Source: Pelagomonas calceolata
Lineage: Eukaryota; Sar; Pelagophyceae; Pelagomonadales; Pelagomonadaceae
Assembly: GCA_918797485.1 (NCBI GenBank)
Contig: CAKKNE010000001.1
Span: 5,642,001-5,706,000, forward strand
DNA: 64,000 nt
Reading direction: 5' to 3'
Shown here: in pieces, positions 46,604-55,591 of the stretch
How positions within the stretch are numbered: position 1 is the stretch's first letter
Layout of the letters: each line of letters starts with the position of its first letter
Program-made: the position numbers and the translations under genes
The notes under the pieces: model-generated
Databases searched by the model: none
What the model saw: only the letters and a program-made list of their open reading frames with translations
Told to the model about the DNA's origin: nothing

Positions 46604-48154
46604 TCATTCGAAGAACGCGGCGATCGCGTCGGCCACGTCGTGATTGGTGGGTGTCGGCCAGAGCCGGACCACGTTCGGCTCGGCATCGATCGTGATGAGA
46701 CTATAAGTCGCCATCAGCGCGTCGGTGAGTGCGGCCGTGATGTCTGCATCGGCGAACTCGAGATGGAGCAGCGGGAAGAGCGGCCGGAGCTCGTAGTCTA
46801 CTTCGTCGGGAATCGCAGCCCGGAGCTTCGTGCACAACGCCTCGAAGGATTCCTTCCGGAAGGCCGTGTATTCCCTCGCGTAGAGCAGGAACGCCAGCGT
46901 CGGGCTCTCCGGGATGGACGTCACGGGCGCGTGCTTGATGAGAGCGTGCGCGCCTCCGGCCACGGCGTTCTGGAGCCCCCGCTCGTTTCGATGAGAGCAG
47001 CACTCGAACTCCGCGTCGTCGAGGAAGAGCATGCTGCTCAAACCTGTGCGGAAATCAAACGTCGTCCTCCACGCCATCGAGCAGTCGTCGCCGAGCTGAG
47101 CTTGATTTCCACACAGGCGTGGACCGAAGTCCTTGAACCCGCTCTGCACCAGCCCAATCGCGCCGTCGAGGATCTCGGCCACGTCCTCGTCCGCGCGCAT
47201 GTCCAACGTGTCCTTGGCGACGCATAGCCCCGCCAGCGCCGCGTCCACAAAATGCGCCGTCGACGCGCCCTCGCCCTCGCAGTACGCGAGCACGTCCTGG
47301 AACCACTCGACCGGCGTCGCCCTACCAGACACGGTGTTGGCAAGCGTGTAGACGCCGACGACCAGATCTCCAGGGCGGAAGCGCGTCTCTCTCAGGACTT
47401 GCAAGTCGTCGCCCGGCGCGAGGTCAATGGACTTAAAGTACGGGTGCGCCTCGTACTGGGCCAGCACGTTCGTCCAGGCGTAGTGCGCGTCGGCGGGCAG
47501 GAGAATCTTGATCGGGCGTTCTCGGAGCGACGCTTCCGCCGCTAGTAAAGAGCAGAAGCTCTCGATCGATTTGGTGGTGGACGGGAAGAGCTCGAAGTGC
47601 ACGTCGCCCTCGCGGAAGAACGCCTCCTTGACAGATTCTTGGAACTCTTCTTCCTTGTTGAGGCACGCCAGGCTCAGCTGGAGGCGGCCGCCCTGGGTCC
47701 CTCCGGCGCCGTTAAGCATAGCGCCTTCTCGCATGCGCTGGAGGAGCTCAATCACGTCCGGCGCGACGCCACCAGCGGCCAAGTCCCCTACAAACAGGTC
47801 GAGGGTGTCCGGACCGTGTAACACCGGCGCGCCGTGGTTGCGGCGCAGCAGCTCCTGGCCGCGGGCAAAGCGAGCGAACATCGTGCGACAAAGATCATCT
47901 TTCGCCCGCGCGGCCTCCTCTTCTTCTAGCTCCGCTTCGTACATGGCGGCGTTGACGAGATGCGGCGGCACGCGTTCTGTCGTAGGCGACGCGGTGTAGA
48001 TCGGGATCTCGTCCTTTACTTGCGGCGGAGCCTTCGGCTTTTGCGTGCGCTTGCGCGTGCTGGTCGCGTAGAAGACGCTCTTGCGGATGCCTCTTAAGCT
48101 CGGGCGCAGCGCGGCCGCTGCGCCGAACAAGAGGACTAGGCAGCTGTTCTTCAT
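46604..48154 (-). CDS. PLP-decarboxylase-fold protein, plastid-targeted, function unknown
   Basis: Exons complement(47125-48154) and complement(46604-47043), 489 aa. MKNSCLVLLFGAAAALRPSL is a signal peptide with an AA-LRP site. VGVYTLANTVSGRATPVEWF and STAHFVDAALAGLC parallel the TAGTTxxGAxDP and HVDAAWGG regions of group II PLP decarboxylases. LFLDDAEFECC follows the intron. The PLP Lys is not obvious (perhaps in SGFKDFG), so it may be an inactive relative. The introner length is 81 nt without stops, so the frame stays open if it is retained. Confidence 0.65.
   Translation of the reverse strand: MKNSCLVLLFGAAAALRPSLRGIRKSVFYATSTRKRTQKPKAPPQVKDEIPIYTASPTTERVPPHLVNAAMYEAELEEEEAARAKDDLCRTMFARFARGQELLRRNHGAPVLHGPDTLDLFVGDLAAGGVAPDVIELLQRMREGAMLNGAGGTQGGRLQLSLACLNKEEEFQESVKEAFFREGDVHFELFPSTTKSIESFCSLLAAEASLRERPIKILLPADAHYAWTNVLAQYEAHPYFKSIDLAPGDDLQVLRETRFRPGDLVVGVYTLANTVSGRATPVEWFQDVLAYCEGEGASTAHFVDAALAGLCVAKDTLDMRADEDVAEILDGAIGLVQSGFKDFGPRLCGNQAQLGDDCSMAWRTTFDFRTGLSSMLFLDDAEFECCSHRNERGLQNAVAGGAHALIKHAPVTSIPESPTLAFLLYAREYTAFRKESFEALCTKLRAAIPDEVDYELRPLFPLLHLEFADADITAALTDALMATYSLITIDAEPNVVRLWPTPTNHDVADAIAAFFE
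47044..47124 (-). mobile_element. Introner in the PLP-like gene, 3n and stop-free
   Basis: 81 nt, GT-AG. The TIRs are near perfect (CTGTGTGGAAATCAA and TTTGATTTCCGCACAG), but the duplication is weak (GTCCACGC / GTTTGAGC, 4 of 8). Forward orientation, internally deleted. Retained, it would add 27 residues. Confidence 0.85.
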
Positions 48155-48304
48155 TTTGCTCTGCGTGTGCGTCGTGCTGTCTTGCGCGCGTTGGGTCACG
48201 TCTGCTGGCAGTTAGTTGTGAGCTTTTGGCGGTCTGTATCGGTGCGCTGGCCGCTTCTACGCCTATTTATTTATTCAAATTGTATTTGGCTCTGAGCATA
48301 ATCA

Positions 48305-48325
48305 CTAGCGTCACCAACGCACTAG
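48305..48325 (-). repeat. GCTAG palindrome, decayed copy
   Basis: CTAGCG, TCACCAACG core, CACTAG. It lies in the divergent gap 48155-48509 between the PLP-like (minus) and RecQ (plus) genes. Confidence 0.5.
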
Positions 48326-48509
48326 AGATCGTTCACAGCTCCAAAAACTTGCCGCGCGGCCGCGCAAAGCGCTATATACGCGCCTGTTGTCGAGCACGCA
48401 GCGCTATAAGTGACGACAAACCGCTGGGTTCTTGCGCGCGCATCACTGCGGCACAGCAGGCAAGGCAAGGCAACATCAGCTCTGCTACGCTGTTGGCACA
48501 GCGTCGACA

Positions 48510-50306
48510 ATGGCCCGCACCAAGACGCCACCGCCCCCGCCGGCCCATCAGATGCGCCAAACAACTCTGTTTGACGCATTACCGAGGGCGCGGCCGCAAC
48601 AACCGCAAGCAAGACGCGCGCACGAACCGGACGCGCTCGACCAGAAGTTAGATCTAGCTCTAAGTGCGGTCTTCGGCCACCAGGGCTTCCGGCCGGGCCA
48701 GCGCGCGACTTGTAGGGCGGCGGCACAGGGCCGGGACTGCGTCGTCATCCTGCCGACCGGCGGCGGCAAGAGTTTGTGTTATCAACTCCCGGCCGTCATC
48801 ACGAGAGGTGTTACTATAGTAGTATCACCATTACTCTCATTAATCGAGGACCAGGTCTCCACGCTCATCTCGCTGGAGCGCTGCGGCGGCGTGCCCGCGG
48901 CCCATTTGACCTCCTCGACGAAAGAAACGACCTCCCGAGCCATCTTGCGAGAATTACATTCGGCGGCGGAGGGGCGCGTCGACTACCCGACCCTCAAATT
49001 GTTGTACGTCACGCCGGAACGACTGGCCCTGTCCGAGAACTTTCGAGATGTGTTGGAGAAGCTCCATAGAGCGAACTTATTGGCCAGAATAGTAGTAGAC
49101 GAGGCGCACTGCGTCTCGGAATGGGGCCACGACTTTCGGCCGGACTACCGCAAGCTCGGGCAATTACGCTCCTTCTTACCTGGAGTACCATTTATGGCGC
49201 TCACGGCGACCGCGACGCAAGCCTGCGAGAGCGATCTACGCAAGTCCCTCAAGATCAAGCCGACGGCCCACGCGCATCGCACGTCCGCGGATCGACCGAA
49301 CTTGCGCTTCGGCGTGCGCGACTTCTCGGACTGCTCTCCCGTAAACGCGGCGGCGTCCTTTTTTTTGAGTCATACGAGTCGCGTCGATGGCGTATGGGCT
49401 CCACCAGACGCTACGCCCCCCAAGCCATCGCCGCGCCAGGAGCGCCACACGCGGCGAGTCGCGTTGATGGCGTCTGGGCCACGAACACACCCTCACACCG
49501 GCACGCCATCGCCGTTACCTCCGCACGCCGCCGACGCATACAACGCGCAGGAGGACGTCCGCGACGCCGTCGTCGACTTTGTGCGGCGCCGCGCGGGCCA
49601 GTGCGGCATTGTCTACTGCATGACGCAGGCCGACGCCGAGGCCTGCGCCGACCATCTGACGGACAAATTGAAGGACGTGGGCACGACGGCGCACCACTAC
49701 CACGCGGGCATGACGCAATTACAAAGGCGCGTAGTGCAGGCGGCCTGGCAGCAGGGGAAGTTGGACGTCGTTTGTGCGACGATCGCCTACGGCATGGGCA
49801 TCGACAAGGCCGATGTTAGATATGTTGTGCATGCGTCCCTCGCCAAGTCGCTCGAGGGCTACTACCAGGAGGCCGGTCGGGCGGGTCGGGACGGCCGCGC
49901 GTCGGAGTGTTTGATGCTCTATAGAGATCAGGACGTGGGCAAGGTCCAGAAGTTGTTGCGGGGGTTCGGCCGGAAGAAGCGACGGGGCCCGAAGTTGCAG
50001 CGGGACTTGGATCGGTTGGACGATATGGCGCGGTATTGCGGCATGAAGGACGGGTGTCGACGGCGGCAGCTCGTGGGCCACTTCGGGAAGGACCCCGGTC
50101 CGTCTTCAGGTGGGGGGCCGTGCTGCGATCTATGTGATGCGCGGAACCCGGCGTTACGACCGCCGGCGCCGCCCCCGAAGCCGCCGGCCGTGCGGAAGCG
50201 GGGGCCGCCCGTGCCCCAGCCTCGCGTGCGCAAGGCGCCGGAGGTCGTGGATCTGCTGGGGGATTCGGACGACGAGGTGCTGGCTTCGAAGCGGGCTCGG
50301 GCGTGA
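48510..50306 (+). CDS. RecQ-family DNA helicase
   Basis: Exons 48510-49340 and 49551-50306, 528 aa. Helicase motifs in order: FGHQGFRPGQ (motif 0), LPTGGGKSLCYQLP (I), VVSPLLSLIEDQV (Ia), VDEAHCVSEWGHDFRPDYRK (II), FMALTATAT (III), CATIAYGMGIDKADVRYVVH (V) and QEAGRAGRDG (VI). A zinc-binding RecQ-Ct region follows (RYCGMKDGCRRRQLVGHFGK, then CCDLCDARNP). It lacks an HRDC domain and is short, like human RECQL/RECQ5-type cores. The N-terminal MRQTTLFDALPR could be a PCNA-binding-like peptide. The 210-nt insert at 49341-49550 is best read as an intron because it separates motifs III and IV abnormally. Confidence 0.92.
   Translation: MARTKTPPPPPAHQMRQTTLFDALPRARPQQPQARRAHEPDALDQKLDLALSAVFGHQGFRPGQRATCRAAAQGRDCVVILPTGGGKSLCYQLPAVITRGVTIVVSPLLSLIEDQVSTLISLERCGGVPAAHLTSSTKETTSRAILRELHSAAEGRVDYPTLKLLYVTPERLALSENFRDVLEKLHRANLLARIVVDEAHCVSEWGHDFRPDYRKLGQLRSFLPGVPFMALTATATQACESDLRKSLKIKPTAHAHRTSADRPNLRFGVRDFSDCSPVNAAASFFLSHTSRVDGVWAPPDATPPKPSPRQERHTRRVALMASGPRTHPHTGTPSPLPPHAADAYNAQEDVRDAVVDFVRRRAGQCGIVYCMTQADAEACADHLTDKLKDVGTTAHHYHAGMTQLQRRVVQAAWQQGKLDVVCATIAYGMGIDKADVRYVVHASLAKSLEGYYQEAGRAGRDGRASECLMLYRDQDVGKVQKLLRGFGRKKRRGPKLQRDLDRLDDMARYCGMKDGCRRRQLVGHFGKDPGPSSGGGPCCDLCDARNPALRPPAPPPKPPAVRKRGPPVPQPRVRKAPEVVDLLGDSDDEVLASKRARA
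49341..49550 (+). mobile_element. Probable ancient introner in recQ, 3n and stop-free
   Basis: 210 nt, GTAAACGC...AACGCGCAG. It contains three TCGATGGCG / CACGCCATCG-type modules but no TIR and a poor duplication. Retention adds 70 low-complexity residues with no counterpart in RecQ proteins. Confidence 0.6.
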
Positions 50307-50345
50307 CGTATGTGTGCTAGTAATGAGTGAATTATCGAGTCTTGT

Positions 50346-50370
50346 TGCTAGTGTGTTACAGACCGCTAGC
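50346..50370 (+). repeat. GCTAG palindrome, copy 10
   Basis: TGCTAGTG, TGTTACAGAC core, CGCTAGC. It lies between RecQ (ends 50306) and the protease fragment (starts 50508). Confidence 0.85.
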
Positions 50371-50507
50371 GCAGGAAAAACGCAACGCCTCGGGGAAGTT
50401 TTAGACACATATAAGGGCCGCGGGACACGCGTGGCGCTTTGTCATCACGAGCATCACCATCAAAGACAACAGAGTTCCGCAATCAACAAATTGCATCATT
50501 TTGATCA

Positions 50508-50858
50508 ATGCCGACACAGAGCAGCCGGATCACGCGCCGGGCGGTCGTCGTGGCGCTTCTCGCAGCAACGGCGGCGACGGCCGCCGTCTTCCTTATCAAG
50601 CAGGATGCTCGGGGCGCCTCGGCGGCCGCGGCGGGCGTAACGGACGCGATCGTCGGCGGCGAGGACGCGCCGAACGACAAGTTCCCCTGGATGGTCAGTC
50701 TCCAGACCGCCGACGACGAGTCGGACGACGACCCGGTGGGCCACTTCTGTGGTGGAACGTTGATACGACCTGACACAGTCCTTACGGCCGCGCACTGCTT
50801 CGGCGACGACACGTCGACGAGTGCCCTGGCGACGAATCCGCTGATGATATTCCGATGA
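50508..50858 (+). pseudogene. Truncated trypsin-like serine protease
   Basis: 116 codons from ATG 50508. A membrane anchor or signal ([18 protein letters not shown]) leads to the mature start [20 protein letters not shown], then [19 protein letters not shown] with the catalytic His. The frame ends 20 residues later (TNPLMIFR), so the Asp and Ser of the triad and about 150 residues of the fold are missing. Nothing downstream to 51012 restores them. It is either a decayed gene or a short expressed remnant; proteolytic activity is not expected. Confidence 0.7.
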
Positions 50859-51012
50859 ACGCGGCCGACGAGTGAATGAAGAAAGGCCCGCCACTAAGCA
50901 GCGCGGGCCGCTCCCCCATCCTGTCCGCGACGACGCGCCGAGTAAGGATAGCCTAGTAGTCCCCCCAACACGCCGTCGACGAAGTCATCAATAGTTAGAA
51001 AAAGGGGCACTC

Positions 51013-52951
51013 CTACTTCGTCTGCAGCACGCCCGACGCGATCAGCTTCTCGATCTTGCCCCGCATGACCGGGTCGTTCATCGCCTGTTGACCGGCCGCC
51101 CCGTTGCCGCCCGACAGGTCCTGGATGACCTGGCGGACCATGGGATCCTGGAGGATGGCCTGGATCTCCGGGTCCTTCATGGCCTGCTCCGCCCTTCCTT
51201 TATCTCCTCCTTCGTTGTAGATGGCCGTCTGGACCCGTTGGAGGCCCTGCTTGCACGCCGCGTTCGCCGGCTCAATAGTTAAACCTTTTTTATATGTTTC
51301 GATGGCCTTGTGGTACTCCTTCATGAGCATCTCGAGGTCGCCCTTCTTGGCGATGGCTTTCACGTACTTTTCATCCAGCTCCAGGGCCTTTTCACAGGCC
51401 TGCTTCGCCGCGGCAAAGTTCCCGAGCTTCGTCAACGCCGCGGCCAAGTTGTTGGGGTAGGCGGGATTCTTCGGGTCCCGCTTCATGGCCTCCTCGTAGA
51501 ACGGGACCGACTCGGAGAACTTGCCCTCCCGGAATTTGACATTGCCCTTCTCCTTTTCCTCAAGAGCCTTCGCCGGGTCGATGTACGCCTCGCGCTTCTT
51601 CTTCTTGATGTCCATCTCCAGGTTTTTCACGAGTCGCTCCGTGGCCTTGTCTCGGTGCTCGACCTGGGCGTTGTTGAACTCCTCCAACGCTCCCTCCAAA
51701 TCACCTTGCTTCATTTTTGCCTTGCCCATCCGCACGTAGATCTTGTGTACGAGCTCGTAGTCCGCCCGGTGTTCCCTACCGACCTTGATGGCTTCCCGAC
51801 CCTCCGACAAGACGCTCTCGTAGTCCTTCTTCTCGAAGTGGACGGCGCACTTGTTGTTTCTATAGGTCACATCTCCGGGATCCGCGGCGATCGCATCATC
51901 ATAATGCTTGAGAGCCGCGTCGAAGTCGCGCTTCTTATACGCGGCGTTGCCCTTGGCCTTGTGGGCTAACGCGAGCTGCTTCTGGTCGTAGGCTTTTTGT
52001 TCTTCTGGAGTTCTCTCTATTTCCGGTTCCGGTTCCGGCTCGGGTTCCTTCTTCGGCGGTTGGGGGGGCGGCGGCGCGGTGCCGGCGTCCTGCGCGCTTC
52101 CCGGCTGCTGGAGGTTGATGCCGAGGGCTAAGCTCATGACCTGGGACCTGCGTTCGTGCGAGTGAGTTTCCCGCGTCGATGGCGTACGCTCTCCCGCCCG
52201 ATCACGAGTCAGCGTCGCGCGTGCCGCGGCGGCGGCGCCGTCGACGCCGCGGATGCGACGGCGCGCCACCGATCGACGCCGTCGACGCGTAGACGCGCCC
52301 ACCGCACGCCATCGCCGCGACGCCGCAAACACGAGACGCAGACGCATCGCTCTCACGCGACGCCATCGCCGCGACGCGACACCAGTAGATATGACAGACG
52401 CTGCATACAAACATGTCCGGGTCCTGGAACATGGTAGACATCATCTGCTGCGGGTTCGACTGCAGCAATTTGAGCTTCATCATGAACTGCTCGTCTCCTA
52501 ATTTATGTCGCAAGTTCGGGTCCTGGGCGATCTTCGCGATGAGGTTGGGACCGAACGCTTGAGCCATGGGGTTGTTTTGTTGAGACTGCTGCACTCCTTT
52601 CGCCTTGTTCACATCTACGACGCCTTGTTTCAGGGAGGCGTCGCCGGGCGCCACGGCCAAGCCCTCGTGGTACGCGGCGTCGGCCTGGTCGTACTTCTTC
52701 ATCGCGTGCAGGGCGGCGCCCTTCCTACTATAACCCTTGGCCCAGGTCGGGTTCAGCTTGATGCACGACTCGGCGTCCTGTAAGGCTCTTTCATAATCCT
52801 TCAGTTGCATGTAGGCCGCGGCGCGATTACTGAAATACGTGTGCTGCGTCGCGTCGAAGGCGATGGCTTCCGTGTACTTCTTGACTGCTTCGTCGTAGTT
52901 CTTGGCTTGGAGAGCCTTGTTGCCTTCTGCTTTTGCCGCTTCTGCCGCCAT
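51013..52951 (-). CDS. STI1: STI1/HOP co-chaperone
   Basis: Exons complement(52413-52951) and complement(51013-52147), 557 aa, the family's normal length. ATG 52951 starts TPR1 (EGNKALQAKNYDEAVKKYTE). The first DP/STI1 domain is split by the intron (MFQDPDM-SQVMSLALGINL). TPR2A (KGNAAYKKRDFDAALKHYDD) and TPR2B (KGNVKFREGKFSESVPFYEE) follow, and the C-terminal DP2 ends MRGKIEKLIASGVLQTK. It links Hsp70 and Hsp90 in the cytosol. An acidic Pro linker (EPEPEPEPE) lies before TPR2A. A second junction (intron 52141-52408) gives DPDM-F-VMSL and cannot be excluded. Confidence 0.93.
52148..52412 (-). mobile_element. Large introner-like intron in STI1
   Basis: 265 nt, GTTTGTAT...GAACGCAG. It contains at least five copies of the CACGCCATCG / CGATGGCGT module, more than any other intron here, suggesting nested or tandem insertions. 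No TIR remains. Confidence 0.6.
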
Positions 52952-53645
52952 CTTTGGCTGGTCTGGCTGTCGCTGCTTTGCTCGCGCTGCGCGTACTCTT
53001 GTTGCTTGAGACTCGCACAGCCGCCGCAGCGATGGACGAGCTCCGCACTCACAGATTTCCACAGCACCGTATGCAGTGGTGTGGCTGTGAGGAGCACACG
53101 AAGGCTTAGAACTCTGCAAGAGTGGAAGCTAGTGTGTGTCGAACGCTAGCAATCGCGCTGAGGAATGGCCGCCTGGCTTCAGGCGACGCTATCGGCGCCG
53201 AGCTCACGGCTCAAGTCACGGCGGCCTTTGCTTTGGCTACGACGCGAGGACCCGCACGCCGACGCCGCGGCACCAGCGAGCGCCGCCGTTCTTCGCGCGC
53301 ACGGAGGGAGCCGTGGAGGAGCGGAAGAGGAGTGCTCGCGAGCGTGCGCAAAAAATAAATAAATTATCAGCAATTGCTTGCGTGTTTTCATCCGGCTCGT
53401 GAGGCGCGCGAGGGGCAAATCTGCAGGATCAGAGGTCGCCGCGCGGCCTAATGTTTCCGTGAGCCGACGCTGGCAAGACGCGCGGGCGTCTCGTGAGCCG
53501 TAGGCGACAAAATCCGCATTTCTATCAAATTACTGCGGACAGGCGGGGCGATAGGCGCGCGCGTCGGGCAAGCCCAAGCCTCTCCAGAGCCGCGGTTATC
53601 TCCACAGAATAAACCGCGCCAGCAGAGACTCTCATTCTGTGAACG
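52952..53645. promoter_or_regulatory. Divergent intergenic region, 694 bp
   Basis: It separates STI1 (minus) and the disordered-protein gene (plus). It contains palindrome copy 11 at 53128-53150. Open frames within it look like shadows. Confidence 0.45.
53128..53150 (+). repeat. GCTAG palindrome, copy 11
   Basis: GCTAGTG, TGTGTCGAA core, CGCTAGC. It lies 177 bp upstream of the STI1 start. Confidence 0.75.
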
Positions 53646-53978
53646 ATGTCGAAGTCGCCGACACCGACGAGCACGCTGTTCCCCCAAGTATCGCGCGGCG
53701 AGTCCAATGACGCCGCGAAAGGCCTCCTCGACGACGCGGGCGACAGCTCCGGCGACGAGGCGCACTACGCGCCGCGCGGCGATTACGCGCCGCCGCGGCC
53801 TGTGACAACGACGCCGCCGCCCGTGACGACGCAGCCCTCGGGCGAGCTCAACCAGTGCGCCATCGTCGGCGGCGAGGAGGTCTCCTTCGTCGAGATTTCG
53901 CCCGACCGCCCGCGGCTCCGCGCGTCGGCGAGCTCCGGCGACGCGCCGCCGCGCCGGCCCATAGGACACCAAAAATGA
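53646..53978 (+). CDS. Short disordered protein, unknown
   Basis: 110 aa, single exon, ATG 53646. Composition is Pro/Thr/Ser/Asp-rich without hydrophobic segments (PRPVTTTPPPVTTQPSGE). One ordered-looking piece occurs near residue 70 (NQCAIVGGEEVSFVEISPDR). The frame is fully open with normal local codon use, and the ATG follows an upstream stop, but no family is recognised. It could be a non-coding transcript's frame. The stop is followed after 4 bp by a palindrome. Confidence 0.5.
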   Translation: MSKSPTPTSTLFPQVSRGESNDAAKGLLDDAGDSSGDEAHYAPRGDYAPPRPVTTTPPPVTTQPSGELNQCAIVGGEEVSFVEISPDRPRLRASASSGDAPPRRPIGHQK

Positions 53979-53982
53979 TAAA

Positions 53983-54006
53983 GCTAGCGGCCGTAAGACA
54001 CTAGCA
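53983..54006 (-). repeat. GCTAG palindrome, copy 12
   Basis: GCTAGCGG, CCGTAAGACA core, CTAGCA. This is the only copy in a convergent gap (53978 plus end, 54129 minus end), 4 bp after a stop codon. Confidence 0.85.
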
Positions 54007-54128
54007 ATCTTCGCAATCTGTCCCGGTGCGGCAGCCTCGGGCCACGGCCAAGCCACACAACACAAAGTCCGCCGCATCGAAACGCCATCGGCGAGAACAC
54101 AAAAAGAAAGATACAGGAAACCCCCAAA

Positions 54129-55591
54129 TTACTCCTCACCGAGCATCGCCTGGGATGGATGGATCGAAGGCGCCGCCGGCGCATCACCGGCATTCGCCGA
54201 GTCCTCCATCCGCGTCACTTCCTCCCTACAAACTTCTTTGACCGCCGCTTTCTTCGCATCGAGGGACCCCTCCGGCGCGCCCAATATACTCTCCGCCGCC
54301 CGTCGTACCTTCTTCTGGGTGGCTTTCCCGTCCAATTGGGCAATCGCGTGCAAGACCGCGGCCTTCTCGGCCGTCGTGAGAGGAACCACATCTTTCTTCT
54401 TCGGCGCCGGCTTTTTTGCTCCCGGAGGCTTCGGTTTGCCGCTCCCGCCGACCCACTCGCCCTTGTCGTAGTCCCACGTCGCACCTAACGGAGCCCTTCC
54501 TCGAGGCTTCGGGATGCCGTTCGGCTTCTTCTTCTTGACGACGCCTGCGTGTATGCGTTATTATCGGACGGGGATAGGGACACCGGTAGTACTGTAGTAG
54601 TACGAGTTCGGGTCGATGCCTGTCGCAACACACACAGGTGAGAAGGCTGAAGGTCGTATGGGACGCCGGAAGACGCGCCGACCCACTCGCCGAGGTCCGG
54701 GTCCCAGCTCGCCGGCTTGCCCTCGGCGTTCAATGGTGCCCGCCCGCGCGGCTTGGCGTACTTGCCGCCCGTCGGCACGCGCACGGGGGGCTTCGCCTTT
54801 TGTTGGGGCGGCTTGGGCCTTGGTGCTGCTGGTGCGGGGGGCGCCGGCGGCTGCGTGGCAATCGACCGGTGAGTCGAGTCGCGTCGATGGCGTGGGGACG
54901 GCGTGCCAGTGTGACATCTACACCACGGCGCACGATCGAGCAGGTGATTTCCACACAGAATAAATACAGGTGCGGGCGCGGGCGCCGGCGGCAGCGGCAG
55001 CGGCACGCCCGGGTCCAGCCGCAGGCCGGCGCGCCTTGCTAAATCATCAGGGGTCTCGTCTCGATTGTTGAGCACGTCGCGCGGCGCGCCGGCTTTCGCC
55101 AGCACCAAGGCCGCGGCCGGCGCGCCGAAGCAGGCCAGATGCAGCGCCGTGTCGCCGTCGTCGTTCTGCCAGCCCAGCGTTCGCCGCCCATTCGCGTCAT
55201 TTAAGAGGAGTTCGACGCACGCTTTCGTCGAGGCCTCGGGCACGCCGTGCCGCGGGTAGCACGCGCCCATGAGCGGCGTCCGGGCGTTATTCGATACAAT
55301 CGACGCGTCGGCGCCGGCCTTCAGCAGTTTATCAACTAAAGCCGCCTGGCCGTTCAGCGTCGCTGCCCTCAGAGCCGTATGCGTACCCGCGGGCGTGTTG
55401 ACGGGCGCGCCCCGCGCTAATAACAAATCAACTACATCAGTGTGGCCATTCGCCACGGCTTTGATCAACGCCGTGAAGCCGTTTGCATCTTGAGCGGAGG
55501 CGGACGCGCCCGCATCTAAGCACTCGCCGACGCCGAAGAGGTCGCCCGACTCGGAGGCTTGTAATAGGGCTTCGTCGCCGAGCTGCGCCAT
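54129..55591 (-). CDS. Ankyrin-repeat protein with two PRGRAPL-WDxDxGEWV modules
   Basis: Exons complement(54968-55591), complement(54667-54850) and complement(54129-54544), 407 aa. Residues 1-185 hold five ankyrin repeats (GFTALIKAVANGHTDVVDLL, TALRAATLNGQAALVDKLL, TPLMGACYPRHG, DGDTALHLACFGAPAAALVL, ETPDDLARRAG). A Pro/Ala linker follows. A short module occurs twice, KPRGRAPLNAEGKPASWDPD-LGEWVG and KPRGRAPLGATWDYDKGEWV-GG, which fixes the frame of exon 3. The C-terminus has a helical domain (LTTAEKAAVLHAIAQLDGKA). The ankyrin part should bind a protein partner; the rest is unknown. The exon 2 donor is the least certain boundary. Confidence 0.78.
54545..54666 (-). mobile_element. Introner-like intron 2 in the ankyrin gene (GC donor, approximate)
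   Basis: 122 nt. The donor GCGTCCCA and exon side GCGTCGTC share 5 of 8. CTGTGTGTGTTGCGA and the 3' end ...GCATACACGCAG look like a mutated TIR pair, but the 5' one lies 20 bp inside. Confidence 0.5.
54851..54967 (-). mobile_element. Introner in the ankyrin gene, 3n and stop-free
   Basis: 117 nt, GTATTTATT then CTGTGTGGAAATCAC; the 3' end is CGATTGCCACGCAG. The body is in the reverse orientation (CCACGCCATCGACGCGAC). No matching duplication remains on the exon side (CCGCCGGC). Retained, it adds 39 residues to a Pro/Ala linker. Confidence 0.75.

Noticed and set aside
48432-48509. Longer RecQ N-terminus from 48432
   Set aside because: The first codon is TTG; ATG 48510 is the first proper start. 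Similar non-ATG extensions were dropped for the GT90 and other genes.
1134-54006. GCTAG palindromes as miniature transposons or CRISPR repeats
   Set aside because: Copies are single, far apart, fixed in length, and lack target duplications or spacers. Their placement follows promoters.
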